NCBI GenBank assembly: GCA_030696305.1
Contig: JAUYSP010000001.1
Span: 1-35,094, forward strand
Direction of reading: 5' to 3'
Length of the DNA stretch: 35,094 bases
DNA from: Legionellaceae bacterium
Lineage (GTDB): Bacteria; Pseudomonadota; Gammaproteobacteria; Legionellales; Legionellaceae
The notes under the pieces are model-generated. The model was not told the origin of the DNA and made no database searches. It worked only from the letters and a program-made list of their open reading frames with translations. Made by a program: the position numbers and the translations under genes. Within the stretch, counting starts at the first letter, position 1. Each line of letters begins with the position of its first letter. Positions 7,079-15,162 of the stretch are shown in pieces.

Positions 7079-8812
7079 CTACCAGTTCCAAGCGTTAAGG
7101 TAGTCACCAGTTTGGCTTGGTTGAACCCCATCATTTTCCGGCTGTTTTTTAGGCATGAGTAAACGGTGTGGATTCAAGGTATTTTCGCTATTTGGGGCCG
7201 CTGCTAAGTTATTTGGATCCAATCTGTTAGTCAAATTTGTAGTACATTTACATAGTGTAATTAAGGTGTGTAACTCATCTATCATCCCCTTAATTTGCGG
7301 GAAAGAATATTGATTTAACGTCAGTATGTGACAGTTTAATATTTGGATTGCATTGAGGCCATGGTAAATATGTTGGGGATTATTAATGACATCAAATGGA
7401 TTGGCATTATGTTTTAGTAATAATTTTATTTTATCAATATGCGTAAGAGAATGAATAGATGTGCAAGCATTTGATATGAATTTTAATAATGGGGTTTCAC
7501 CCTTGTTCCGTATATGGACTAAAGTAGGCAAAGATTGAAGCATGAATTCTAAAATTTCTATTACATCGGTGGTAAAGATAGGATGTAATACATCTGTATA
7601 GTCTTTGGCAGTATCAAGATAAGCACTATAATCGAATAGTTTAAAAACATTGAGCGAATTTGCGCAAAATATAGGGTCATTGCTTGTGTATATAACAGAT
7701 TCGATAGGTAGCTCTTTGAGCAGCATGATGTATTTTATGTTGTTTTCTCGTGTAAGACGTGCAATCAATGTATCCCTAGAGCCTAATATCGGTTGGCTTA
7801 TTTCTTTTGGGTAGTTTTTAATGCAGTATCTTACGAACAACTCTTGTTCTTTAGGATGGCTATTCCAACAGTCACTCTTTATTATCGAATAGACCATTCC
7901 CGGCAGGAGGTTGTCATTACCGCTAAAACAAATTTCTATATCTCTGTTTAATAACCAGGACAAATCGCGCAGATTTGGGTGATGTATGAGATCGGAATTT
8001 CCGGAGTAACTGCTCTCTCGTACGGCTAGTTTGTACAGAAATTTGGGTATTTTTTGTGGAAATTTGGTTTTATAGCTTGAAAAAATTTGTAGCCGAAACG
8101 CTTCGTCCATATTGAAGTTTATTGGCAAATACTCACCATCTGTAGGTAAATTTTCATCTTCAAACGCTTTTTCTAATAATGAATCAGTTAGGTTAGGATC
8201 TTTGCTTAGTAATGTCTGATTTAGCTTATTGAGAAATTGTCTGTGAGGGTGATAAGAGTCCGATTTTAGCGCATCAATGGTTTGAACTAACCATTGTTTA
8301 CCATTATATTCATTCGTACTTAATAGCTCAACTAAAAAGATACGGATTTGGGGGGCGCGAGCAAAATCTAAGAAGCTATACCCATGGAGAGGATGTCCTG
8401 ATGCATTTATTGTTAGTGTTTGATTTGCTTTATTTTGAATTAAAAGACGAATAATGGCACAGTGATTAGGCCCTGGTTTTACCCGGACAAATAACGAGTT
8501 CAATTGACTAAGTAATGCAGCTTGTTCATTTAAGTGCATGCGTGCATCTTGCTCGAGTGGACAATCGTAATGATGAGCTGCCAACATGAGCGGTGTATAG
8601 CCTATCGAGGTTGTTTTATCCTTTAATTGGGGTTGATAGTCAAGTAGCCAACTCATGGAAGATGCATCACCATGTGCTGCAACTAAGTGTATTGCAGTAT
8701 ACCCATCTTCGGTCAGTGGGCAATCTAATATAGCAGGGTTTTTTTTGATGATTCGTTGTAATTCGGCCTGATTTTTTTGCTCAATCGCTAAACGCAATTC
8801 CTTTTCGCTCAT
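7079..8812 (-). CDS. Ankyrin-repeat protein, effector-like
   Basis: A 577-aa protein without signal peptide. Clear ankyrin repeats lie near the N-terminus (about 33-78: DGYTAIHLVAAHGDASSMSWLLDY then IGYTPLMLAAHH), with a weaker repeat near 140-175 (HGYSFLDFARAP..IFLVELL). A C-terminal group spans about 415-505 (TDVIEILEFMLQSLP, NKGETPLLKFISNA, DKIKLLLKHNANPFD, GLNAIQIL). The middle 180-410 is unassigned. The C-terminus is Pro/Glu/Gln-rich and ends LNAWNW. Ankyrin proteins of this build are common type IV effectors of Legionellales that bind host proteins; secretion is inferred, not seen. AAGGGC precedes the start. It is convergent with ggt. Confidence 0.7.
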   Translation of the reverse strand: MSEKELRLAIEQKNQAELQRIIKKNPAILDCPLTEDGYTAIHLVAAHGDASSMSWLLDYQPQLKDKTTSIGYTPLMLAAHHYDCPLEQDARMHLNEQAALLSQLNSLFVRVKPGPNHCAIIRLLIQNKANQTLTINASGHPLHGYSFLDFARAPQIRIFLVELLSTNEYNGKQWLVQTIDALKSDSYHPHRQFLNKLNQTLLSKDPNLTDSLLEKAFEDENLPTDGEYLPINFNMDEAFRLQIFSSYKTKFPQKIPKFLYKLAVRESSYSGNSDLIHHPNLRDLSWLLNRDIEICFSGNDNLLPGMVYSIIKSDCWNSHPKEQELFVRYCIKNYPKEISQPILGSRDTLIARLTRENNIKYIMLLKELPIESVIYTSNDPIFCANSLNVFKLFDYSAYLDTAKDYTDVLHPIFTTDVIEILEFMLQSLPTLVHIRNKGETPLLKFISNACTSIHSLTHIDKIKLLLKHNANPFDVINNPQHIYHGLNAIQILNCHILTLNQYSFPQIKGMIDELHTLITLCKCTTNLTNRLDPNNLAAAPNSENTLNPHRLLMPKKQPENDGVQPSQTGDYLNAWNW

Positions 8813-8922
8813 ATTTGCCCTTAAAATGTACTAAGTGCTATGTGGATTGCATGTTAACTAAATTGAAATATAAAGTCTAGATTATATTGGTTACGTATAG
8901 AACAAAATTGTCCTGCTAGCAT

Positions 8923-10851
8923 TTAGGTCAAAGTAGCAGCCTGATAACTCAAAATATGCTCGGGTGTAGTTTGGGTGGCTTGAGTTTTAGTTTCTTTAAA
9001 AAAGCCTTGTTGTTTAATTAGATTAGCGAGTGCTATGATCGTATCAGCATTCGGTTGGGCGATTGTTAGAGGAAATTGCTTAAATCCAAAGTCACAATAC
9101 GATCCTAATAAGCGAGCTGTATGCGAGGGATCATTCCCAGAGAGCGCATAACGAATTGCTTGCTCAAGATTATTTGGGCTATCAAACGTTAAATCACTTA
9201 ATATGGACTGTGCCTGTCTATAATAGGGATTACTTGCTGTTATAGCAGAAAAAATTCGATGTAACTCAAATGTCGTAATATTTTTGTCCGGATCATCTGC
9301 TAAATATATATCTTGATAATAATGATTGGCCAAAGTCCAAATATATTCATATTCACCTGTCTGTTGTAATTGAATCGCGCGTCTCGTAGCATAATCGATT
9401 TGTATATCATCTAATATAATACGTTTACATCGTATTGCGTCGCAAAAATCTTGCAAGATATCTGAGATTTTGGGCTCAATACTCTCTAGGATATCTAAAA
9501 ATTTAGTGAGTAATATTTGGTTTTCAGAGGAGAAATTTGCAATAAAAAGTGAGTATTGTTTTTCTTGACGATTGCCTAGCGCGGGGGGATGCAGATCGTT
9601 GCGTGTACATATTTCTATAGGGATATCATAATAGCACCTTATCCCGGAGATTAATCTCAGTTGTTCGCTTAGTTTTCTTGGCTCCGCGTACGGTTTTTTT
9701 TCACGATTTTTGTTAATGAAATAATAACCACCCGGGACGAGGTCTTTCCATAATACATTTGTTTCGTGTTCATTAATATCAGGATAAGTGGAATACGGTC
9801 CTGGTATAAAGAATTTTTCTACTGGTGTAGGTAAATTGTTATCTTTGATTTCGGTTAATAATTTATCGTAGGCATCTAAAGATGACAATGTTACTTTTAT
9901 AGCGAGGCCAGTATTTATACCATCTGTAGTATGCTTATGATATATATCATTCCACAACTCTATTTCTTGCAAATTATTTTCTAATTGATTTGTATTTATG
10001 TAGCGTAAAGAACAATATGGATTAGGATTCACATTATGCTGAGGCTTTACTTTTTTTAGTACTTGTTTTTGCCAATTTGATGCCGCGGCAAAATGTTGTT
10101 GATAATCGATGTTGTTATATTTATCAATCACATAGGTTGCATTTAATGAAAAATAATCAACGGTTGTTTTTTGCTTAATAACATCCAAAATAACAGCAAG
10201 ATTATCTAATTGTCGATGGATACCACCGCCTCGAGTAATGCCTTTTGTTGAGGTGATCTCTAAAATATCTGAGAAATAAAAACCGAGATCTTTAAGCGTA
10301 ATCTCTGTAGAGGGGTATTCGCTCTCTGATTCTTTATTGTTTATATTTGGCAATTTAAGCACCAATTCATCAGAGATAAGTTCTCCATTAAGCGCAATTA
10401 CTTTAAAATCAAAATAAATAGTGTTATTTAATATTTTTAATTTATTGACATAAAAATGATCTGGTTTAGGAACAAAAACTTTGGGGGTGACGACCAGCCC
10501 TCTGTTTATCCATATTGTTAGCGGGCTAGAGAAGTCTTTTTCATATCCCATCGATTCCTCTAGTAATTGATAACTTGGATAATTATTTATTTTTTGTTTC
10601 AAATAAGCTAAAACTGATTCAACGGTTGAGTTATCTGCATGTTGATTTGGTAATACATACTCAACTTCGGGAGCGCGCGCAAAATTTGCCGATAATCCGA
10701 CTATTTTTTTTCTTAGAAAATTGATGCTAACAACAGGTGGTTTTGATTCTTGGATATAACTTTTTAGAATAGCTATGGTTTTTTCTACATCAGTTGTTTC
10801 TGGATAATCATTCCATTTGGTTTCCCAATAGCTAAACGATTTTGCCTGCAT
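8923..10851 (-). CDS. Unrecognised 642-aa protein, possible effector
   Basis: I do not recognise this protein. It has no signal peptide or membrane segment and looks like a large soluble alpha/beta protein rich in Tyr, Asn and Ile. Landmarks: FARAPEVEYVLPNQ (about 55), KGITRGGGIHRQLDNLAVI (about 205), PYSTYPDINEHETNVLWKDL, GGYYFINKNREKKPYAEP (about 375), and a helical C-terminal half (about 430-600). The last 30 residues contain KETKTQATQTTPEHIL, a Glu/Thr-rich tail like those that act as Dot/Icm signals. It follows the ankyrin gene on the same strand, 110 bp upstream of it. The region around FARAPEVEYVL recalls the FARAPQIRIFLVELL segment in the ankyrin neighbour, hinting at a shared module. 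Function unknown. Confidence 0.6.
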   Translation of the reverse strand: MQAKSFSYWETKWNDYPETTDVEKTIAILKSYIQESKPPVVSINFLRKKIVGLSANFARAPEVEYVLPNQHADNSTVESVLAYLKQKINNYPSYQLLEESMGYEKDFSSPLTIWINRGLVVTPKVFVPKPDHFYVNKLKILNNTIYFDFKVIALNGELISDELVLKLPNINNKESESEYPSTEITLKDLGFYFSDILEITSTKGITRGGGIHRQLDNLAVILDVIKQKTTVDYFSLNATYVIDKYNNIDYQQHFAAASNWQKQVLKKVKPQHNVNPNPYCSLRYINTNQLENNLQEIELWNDIYHKHTTDGINTGLAIKVTLSSLDAYDKLLTEIKDNNLPTPVEKFFIPGPYSTYPDINEHETNVLWKDLVPGGYYFINKNREKKPYAEPRKLSEQLRLISGIRCYYDIPIEICTRNDLHPPALGNRQEKQYSLFIANFSSENQILLTKFLDILESIEPKISDILQDFCDAIRCKRIILDDIQIDYATRRAIQLQQTGEYEYIWTLANHYYQDIYLADDPDKNITTFELHRIFSAITASNPYYRQAQSILSDLTFDSPNNLEQAIRYALSGNDPSHTARLLGSYCDFGFKQFPLTIAQPNADTIIALANLIKQQGFFKETKTQATQTTPEHILSYQAATLT

Positions 10852-10923
10852 TATTCACCAAACAACCCAAATAGATGGAAGCTATATTGCCATATAATAA
10901 AATAAAAGTACATAATCTTCATT

Positions 10924-10959
10924 GTTTATAAGTTCTATCATAGTATTTTACTTATAAAC
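10924..10959. promoter_or_regulatory. Perfect 10-bp dyad in divergent promoter region
   Basis: GTTTATAAGT (10924-10933) and ACTTATAAAC (10950-10959) are perfect inverted copies 16 bp apart, between the divergent 642-aa gene and the small secreted-protein gene. Spacing of 26 bp between half-sites suits a dimeric regulator; a stem-loop is the alternative. Confidence 0.35.
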
Positions 10960-10999
10960 GAAGTAGTATTAATTTCTTTATTCCCGCAGGAGAATTAAC

Positions 11000-11200
11000 A
11001 TGTTGAAAAAAGTTTGTTTGAGTATGATATTAGTATTATTCGGTTTATCTTCGACAGCAGTACTTGCTTGTAATTGCAAAGCAGGGAAATCTTCGACGTC
11101 CTCTAAATCTGTGAAAGCCCCAAAGAAAAGTAAAAATCAATCTAAAACAACTGATGCTGATGCAAGCACTGATGCTGCAGTCGACGCCTCAAGTAATTAA
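11000..11200 (+). CDS. Small secreted Cys/Lys/Ser/Asp-rich protein
   Basis: A 66-aa precursor. Residues 1-23 form a classic signal peptide (KKVCLSMILVLFGLSSTAVLA) with signal peptidase I-type VLA just before CNCK; because Leu is at -2, it is a poor lipobox, though lipidation of the Cys cannot be excluded. The mature 43 residues are hydrophilic and low-complexity: a CNCKAGK start, a Lys/Ser-rich middle and an Asp/Ala-rich end (TDADASTDAAVDASSN). GCAGGAG gives a strong ribosome-binding site. It is followed directly by a bidirectional terminator. No family recognised. Confidence 0.7.
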   Translation: MLKKVCLSMILVLFGLSSTAVLACNCKAGKSSTSSKSVKAPKKSKNQSKTTDADASTDAAVDASSN

Positions 11201-11205
11201 TAAAG

Positions 11206-11233
11206 AAACCTTGGCCTTCATCGGCCAGGGTTT
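11206..11233. terminator. Bidirectional rho-independent terminator
   Basis: AAACCTTGGCC and GGCCAGGGTTT form an 11-bp stem (one G-U) around a 6-base loop, flanked by A-rich and T-rich tracts. It sits between the convergent small secreted gene and the four-helix membrane gene and overlaps the stop of the latter. Confidence 0.8.
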
Positions 11234-11582
11234 AAAACAACGCATAAGCGACTAGCGTGATTAACCCAACAATTGCTAATAATGGATGAAGCAGGATTAA
11301 CCATTTTCCAATAGGACGTTTGCGGGCATTTATAGCAAATAATGTATACCCACTGACGGCCGCTAACATCAGAATAACCATACTTAGTAGAGGCCCCGTT
11401 CCCTTGTGAGTAGCTATGTAAATCACGACAAGCAACAGCGCGACACCGGCAATTAAGCCATGGATAAATGCAACGAGTTTGGGCGTAGCGCGATCACTTA
11501 AAATCTCAATTAAAATAATAAGCCCTAATACTGCAGCTAGCATAAATAAACCGATAGCAATGTAAATTAAATAAGTCATCAT
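11232..11582 (-). CDS. Small four-helix inner-membrane protein
   Basis: A 116-aa hydrophobic protein with four predicted transmembrane helices: about 4-27 (YLIYIAIGLFMLAAVLGLII), 35-59 (VAFIHGLIAGVALLLVVIYI), 65-86 (GPLLSMVILMLAAVSGYTLFA) and 93-115. HGLIAG and the late KWLILLHPLLAIVGLI each put a His inside a helix, a pattern seen in small haem- or quinone-related membrane proteins, but no family is certain. AGGAAGG precedes the two adjacent ATG codons. It appears monocistronic. Confidence 0.65.
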   Translation of the reverse strand: MMTYLIYIAIGLFMLAAVLGLIILIEILSDRATPKLVAFIHGLIAGVALLLVVIYIATHKGTGPLLSMVILMLAAVSGYTLFAINARKRPIGKWLILLHPLLAIVGLITLVAYALF

Positions 11583-11672
11583 GCCTTCCTAAAAATAACA
11601 CTCATCCAAGGTATCACTTTTTTCGTCAGTCCTGAAGTTATGTTACTATCTTCTTTATTTAGGGAAGATAAA

Positions 11673-12305
11673 ATGACGATTGATAAAATCATTTGTGTTG
11701 GAAAAAATTATTTGGATCACGCGCTGGAATTAGGCGATCGTGTACCTGAAAAGCCCGTTATTTTCTTAAAGCCTGCTAGTGTATTAAATCAAGCGCTGCA
11801 TTGGGGCGAGCAGCTGACCGCCATATTTCCTGAGGGAGAGTCGTCAGTTCAACCTGAATGTGAACTGGTTTTATCTATTGGTAAAGATGGTTTTCGGATG
11901 AATGCCGAGGAAGCTGCGCAAAGTATTACTGCTGTGAGTTTTGGACTTGATATGACGTTGCGGACTCACCAATCAGAATTAAAAAAACAAGGCCATCCGT
12001 GGACTACTGCAAAAGTATTTCCTGATGCTGCTATTTTAGGTCCATGGATTTCTTGTGACGAATTTCAGCATTTTATGGATTGTAACTTTCAGTTAACCTT
12101 AGATGAAAGGGTAACTCAGTGTGCCAAAGGGCAGGATATGATGATGCATCCTGTTGATTTATTGGTATATATAAGTGGTTTTTTCTCTTTAAAAGCTGGG
12201 GATATTGTGTTTACCGGAACGCCGGGTGGCGTCAGTTCAATATCACGAACGTCTACAGCAAAACTCGAATGGGATACTTATACTTACTCAGTGAAGTGGT
12301 TGTAG
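11673..12305 (+). CDS. Fumarylacetoacetate hydrolase (FAH) family protein
   Basis: A 210-aa cytosolic enzyme of the single-domain FAH type (YcgM / acylpyruvase / oxaloacetate decarboxylase group). Features: IICVGKNYLDHALELG near the N-terminus (usual GrNYadHa), KPASVL, the metal-binding acid pair in QPECELVLSIGK, then SFGLDMTLRTHQSELKKQGHPWTTAKVFPDAAILGPW, and the C-terminal GDIVFTGTPGGV. Mg2+-dependent cleavage of a C-C bond in beta-diketo acids is the family reaction; the substrate is unknown. I chose the ATG at 11673 because homologues begin at this point; the ATG at 11640 adds 11 residues without support. Confidence 0.88.
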   Translation: MTIDKIICVGKNYLDHALELGDRVPEKPVIFLKPASVLNQALHWGEQLTAIFPEGESSVQPECELVLSIGKDGFRMNAEEAAQSITAVSFGLDMTLRTHQSELKKQGHPWTTAKVFPDAAILGPWISCDEFQHFMDCNFQLTLDERVTQCAKGQDMMMHPVDLLVYISGFFSLKAGDIVFTGTPGGVSSISRTSTAKLEWDTYTYSVKWL

Positions 12306-12494
12306 TTTTCGTAAATAGTTTTTTGCCATACGATAGCCCTCGGCCAAATTATGTTCCACTTCAGGACGCATATTTTGTTCCTGAGCTTCCATTTCGTTAA
12401 GGCAATCGTTAATTACGTCATTTAACAAACGGATTTTGGTTGTATCGGGCACCAATAAATGGTGAATATTGTTAACTCGTTTTCTCATATCCAT
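12288..12494 (-). CDS. Small alpha-helical protein, unknown
   Basis: A 68-aa protein that is almost entirely helical, charged and without Cys (RKRVNNIHHLLVPDTTKIRLLNDVIND, MRPEVEHNLAEGYRMAKNYLRKL). Its last codons overlap the 3' end of the FAH gene by 18 bases in the convergent direction. No good Shine-Dalgarno sequence is visible; an ATG two codons later is an alternative start. Its composition looks like a real protein rather than an antisense shadow because most of it lies in otherwise empty sequence. Function unknown. Confidence 0.5.
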   Translation of the reverse strand: MDMRKRVNNIHHLLVPDTTKIRLLNDVINDCLNEMEAQEQNMRPEVEHNLAEGYRMAKNYLRKLQPLH

Positions 12495-12512
12495 GATTTA
12501 ATTGTAATCAAG

Positions 12513-12540
12513 TTGACATAATATTAGTATAGACTATTTT
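12513..12540 (+). promoter_or_regulatory. Candidate sigma-70 promoter for rarA-hflX
   Basis: A perfect TTGACA (12513-12518) is followed after 16 bases by TATTTT (12535-12540), 46 bp before the rarA start. A TATAAT further down (TGATATAATT, just before the start) lacks a convincing -35. Confidence 0.45.
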
Positions 12541-12585
12541 ACAAAACTCATACTAAATTGAGATATTATGATATAATTAAAGACT

Positions 12586-13884
12586 ATGATTAATAGCTCT
12601 ACACCGCATATTCCCTTGGCTGAACTGCTTAGACCAGTTCATTTGTCTGACGTTATTGGCCAAAGCCATTTATTGGGCCCTGGTAAACCATTGCGCCTTG
12701 CCTTCGAAGCTAAAAAATTACACTCCATGATCTTATGGGGGCCACCAGGCGTTGGAAAAACAACTTTGGCGAGATTAACTTCCGAAGCATTTGGTTGTCA
12801 TTGGATTGCGTTATCAGCCGTATTTTCTGGTGTAAAAGATATTCGGGCTGCAATTGATGTCGCTCAGCAATACCAAGCAATTGGACAAAAAACTATTTTG
12901 TTTATTGATGAAATTCATCGATTTAATAAATCGCAACAAGACGCTTTATTGCCTCATACCGAATCAGGATTATTTACGTTAATTGGTGCCACAACCGAAA
13001 ATCCCTCATTTGAAGTGAATACAGCGTTATTATCGCGTACACAAGTGTATGTTTTGCAGTCATTAACCAATAGTGAATTGAAACTATTATTACAACGAGC
13101 CAATGCAGAAGTGCTGGGCTCACTTCAATTCACGGATGATGCGAGTGCATTATTAGTTGATTATGCGGATGGCGACGCACGTCGATTGCTCAATTTACTC
13201 GATCAAATTTCTTTGTATACTCAAATACAAGCAATTACGCTTATTTCAGTGGATTTTTTGCAGCAGGTATTTAGTTCAGCTCCTCGTCGCTTTGATAAGT
13301 CAGGAGATTATTTCTACGATCAAATATCTGCCTTACATAAATCAGTGCGGGGCTCAAATCCTGATGCTGCTTTGTATTGGCTATGCCGTATGCTCGATGG
13401 GGGTGTGGACCCATTGTATCTTGTAAGACGTATTATTAGAATGGCGTGGGAAGATATTGGTTTGGCAGATCCAAGGGCAATGCAAATTGTGAATGATGCA
13501 GCAAGTACCTATGAGCGGTTAGGCTCGCCGGAAGGTGAGTTAGCATTAGCCCAGGCTGTTATATACTTGGCTGTTGCTGCTAAAAGTAATGCTGGATATA
13601 AAGCCTACAAACAAGCCGCAGCCTTTGTAAAACAAGATAAATCTCGAGAAGTGCCGGTACATTTGCGCAATGCCCCGACTTCTATAACAAAAAAATTGGG
13701 TCATGGTAAAGCTTATCGATATGCGCATGATGAACCTCATGCCTTTGCAGCAGGGGAATGCTATTTTCCCCAGGGAATTGACGAACCAAACTGGTATAAG
13801 CCTGTGAATCGTGGTTTGGAAAGTAAAATTGCGGAAAAACTGGCATTTTTACGTCAATTGAATACAGATAAAGTAAAGGAATAG
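12586..13884 (+). CDS. rarA: Replication-associated recombination protein A (AAA+ ATPase)
   Basis: A 432-aa clamp-loader-like AAA+ protein (RarA/MgsA, the WRNIP1 orthologue) that acts at stalled replication forks. N-terminal PLAELLRPVHLSDVIGQSHLLG is the family start. Walker A is GPPGVGKTT (52-60), Walker B is LFIDEIHRFNKSQQDALLPH (D108, E109), and sensor 1 is LIGATTENPSFEVNTALLSR. The C-terminal tetramerisation domain includes SVRGSNPDAALYWLCRMLDGGVDP and HLRNAPT. Length is normal. It ends 9 bases before hflX, suggesting co-transcription. Confidence 0.95.
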   Translation: MINSSTPHIPLAELLRPVHLSDVIGQSHLLGPGKPLRLAFEAKKLHSMILWGPPGVGKTTLARLTSEAFGCHWIALSAVFSGVKDIRAAIDVAQQYQAIGQKTILFIDEIHRFNKSQQDALLPHTESGLFTLIGATTENPSFEVNTALLSRTQVYVLQSLTNSELKLLLQRANAEVLGSLQFTDDASALLVDYADGDARRLLNLLDQISLYTQIQAITLISVDFLQQVFSSAPRRFDKSGDYFYDQISALHKSVRGSNPDAALYWLCRMLDGGVDPLYLVRRIIRMAWEDIGLADPRAMQIVNDAASTYERLGSPEGELALAQAVIYLAVAAKSNAGYKAYKQAAAFVKQDKSREVPVHLRNAPTSITKKLGHGKAYRYAHDEPHAFAAGECYFPQGIDEPNWYKPVNRGLESKIAEKLAFLRQLNTDKVKE

Positions 13885-13893
13885 GTAACTATT

Positions 13894-15144
13894 TTGTTTG
13901 AACGTCCTAAAAGTGGTGAGCGAGCTATTTTAGTGCAGCTGAATTTACCGGGTATGCACGCAGAAAATGCGCTTCTCGAGTTTGAAGAACTAGCCGTTTC
14001 TGCTAATGCGGAAATTTTGGGCCATGTTATTGGTTCGCGAAGCATTCCCGAGGTTAAATATTTTGTGGGCTTAGGGAAAGCCGAAGAAATTCGTGAGCAA
14101 GTGGAATTGCTTAACGCCGAGCTTGTGTTGGTTAATCATGAATTATCACCTTCTCAAGAGCGTAATTTAGAGCGCTTACTTAAGTGCCGAGTAGTGGATC
14201 GAAGCGGATTAATTTTAGATATTTTTGCCCAACGCGCTCGTACATTTGAAGGGCGCTTACAAGTTGAGCTCGCTCAATTAGAACATCTATCAACACGTTT
14301 AATTAGAGGATGGACACATCTTGAGCGACAAAAAGGGGGTATTGGTTTAAGAGGGCCTGGGGAAACGCAATTAGAAACTGATCGGCGATTGCTTCGAGAC
14401 CGAATTAAATATATTGATAAAAGACTAGAAAAAGTTCGTGGTGATCGCGCTCAAAATCGCCAAGCACGTCGTAAATCAGGTATGTTAACGGTTTCATTAG
14501 TAGGGTATACCAATGCCGGAAAATCTTCTTTATTCAATGTATTAACTGATTCTGATATTTATACAGCCGATCAATTGTTTGCAACACTTGATCCTACAAT
14601 GCGTAAATTAAATTTACCCGGTTCACCAGCCGTGATTTTAGCGGATACAGTCGGTTTTATTCGCGATTTACCTCATCATTTAGTGAATGCGTTTCACGCA
14701 ACATTGGAAGAAACGAAAGAAGCCGATTTGTTATTGCATGTGATTGATATAACCGATCCAAATTGGCGTGAAACGATTGAAGAAGTTGACAAAGTATTAG
14801 CCAGCATCGGACTGCCAAAAAACATTAAAATTGTCCAAGTTTTCAATAAAATTGATGTAAACAATGTGAAAGCGAAAATGAATTTTAATTGTCGTAAAGT
14901 CTGGGTTTCTGCTCAGTCTGGCGCGGGTTTAGACTTTTTGCAAGAAGCAATTACCACGCAATTATTTGGTGAGCTGCAAGAGATAGAAGTTTGTGTGCCA
15001 GCGGATAATGGCAAATTACGCTCACAATTATTTGACTTAGAGGCAGTGCTGAGTGAAATCCCATTGGATGAAGGTGGATGGCGTATGACGCTTCGTATTA
15101 GCTTGAATGAAATACATCGTCTCAACATGGAGACGATGTTATAG
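13894..15144 (+). CDS. hflX: Ribosome-associated GTPase HflX
   Basis: A 416-aa GTPase that binds 50S and 70S ribosomes and rescues stalled or stress-damaged ribosomes. The N-terminal domain (to about 195) carries GLGKAEEI and the glycine-rich GGIGLRGPGETQLETDRR linker. The G domain has G1 GYTNAGKSS (204-212), a switch I Thr in FATLDPT, G3 DTVGF (251-255) and G4 FNKID. The start is TTG: homologues begin MF(D/E)R..GE.A.LV at exactly this codon, and AAGGA lies 14 bases upstream. In enteric bacteria hflX follows hfq; here it follows rarA. Confidence 0.93.
   Translation: MFERPKSGERAILVQLNLPGMHAENALLEFEELAVSANAEILGHVIGSRSIPEVKYFVGLGKAEEIREQVELLNAELVLVNHELSPSQERNLERLLKCRVVDRSGLILDIFAQRARTFEGRLQVELAQLEHLSTRLIRGWTHLERQKGGIGLRGPGETQLETDRRLLRDRIKYIDKRLEKVRGDRAQNRQARRKSGMLTVSLVGYTNAGKSSLFNVLTDSDIYTADQLFATLDPTMRKLNLPGSPAVILADTVGFIRDLPHHLVNAFHATLEETKEADLLLHVIDITDPNWRETIEEVDKVLASIGLPKNIKIVQVFNKIDVNNVKAKMNFNCRKVWVSAQSGAGLDFLQEAITTQLFGELQEIEVCVPADNGKLRSQLFDLEAVLSEIPLDEGGWRMTLRISLNEIHRLNMETML
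15114..15139. terminator. Hairpin at hflX 3' end
   Basis: ACATCGTCTC / GAGACGATGT is a perfect 10-bp stem with a 6-base loop (AACATG), inside the last hflX codons and 24 bp before the end of the convergent MFS gene. It lacks a long U tract, so it may instead stabilise mRNA ends. Confidence 0.5.
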
Positions 15145-15162
15145 GTTCTTGGCTCGCAATTA

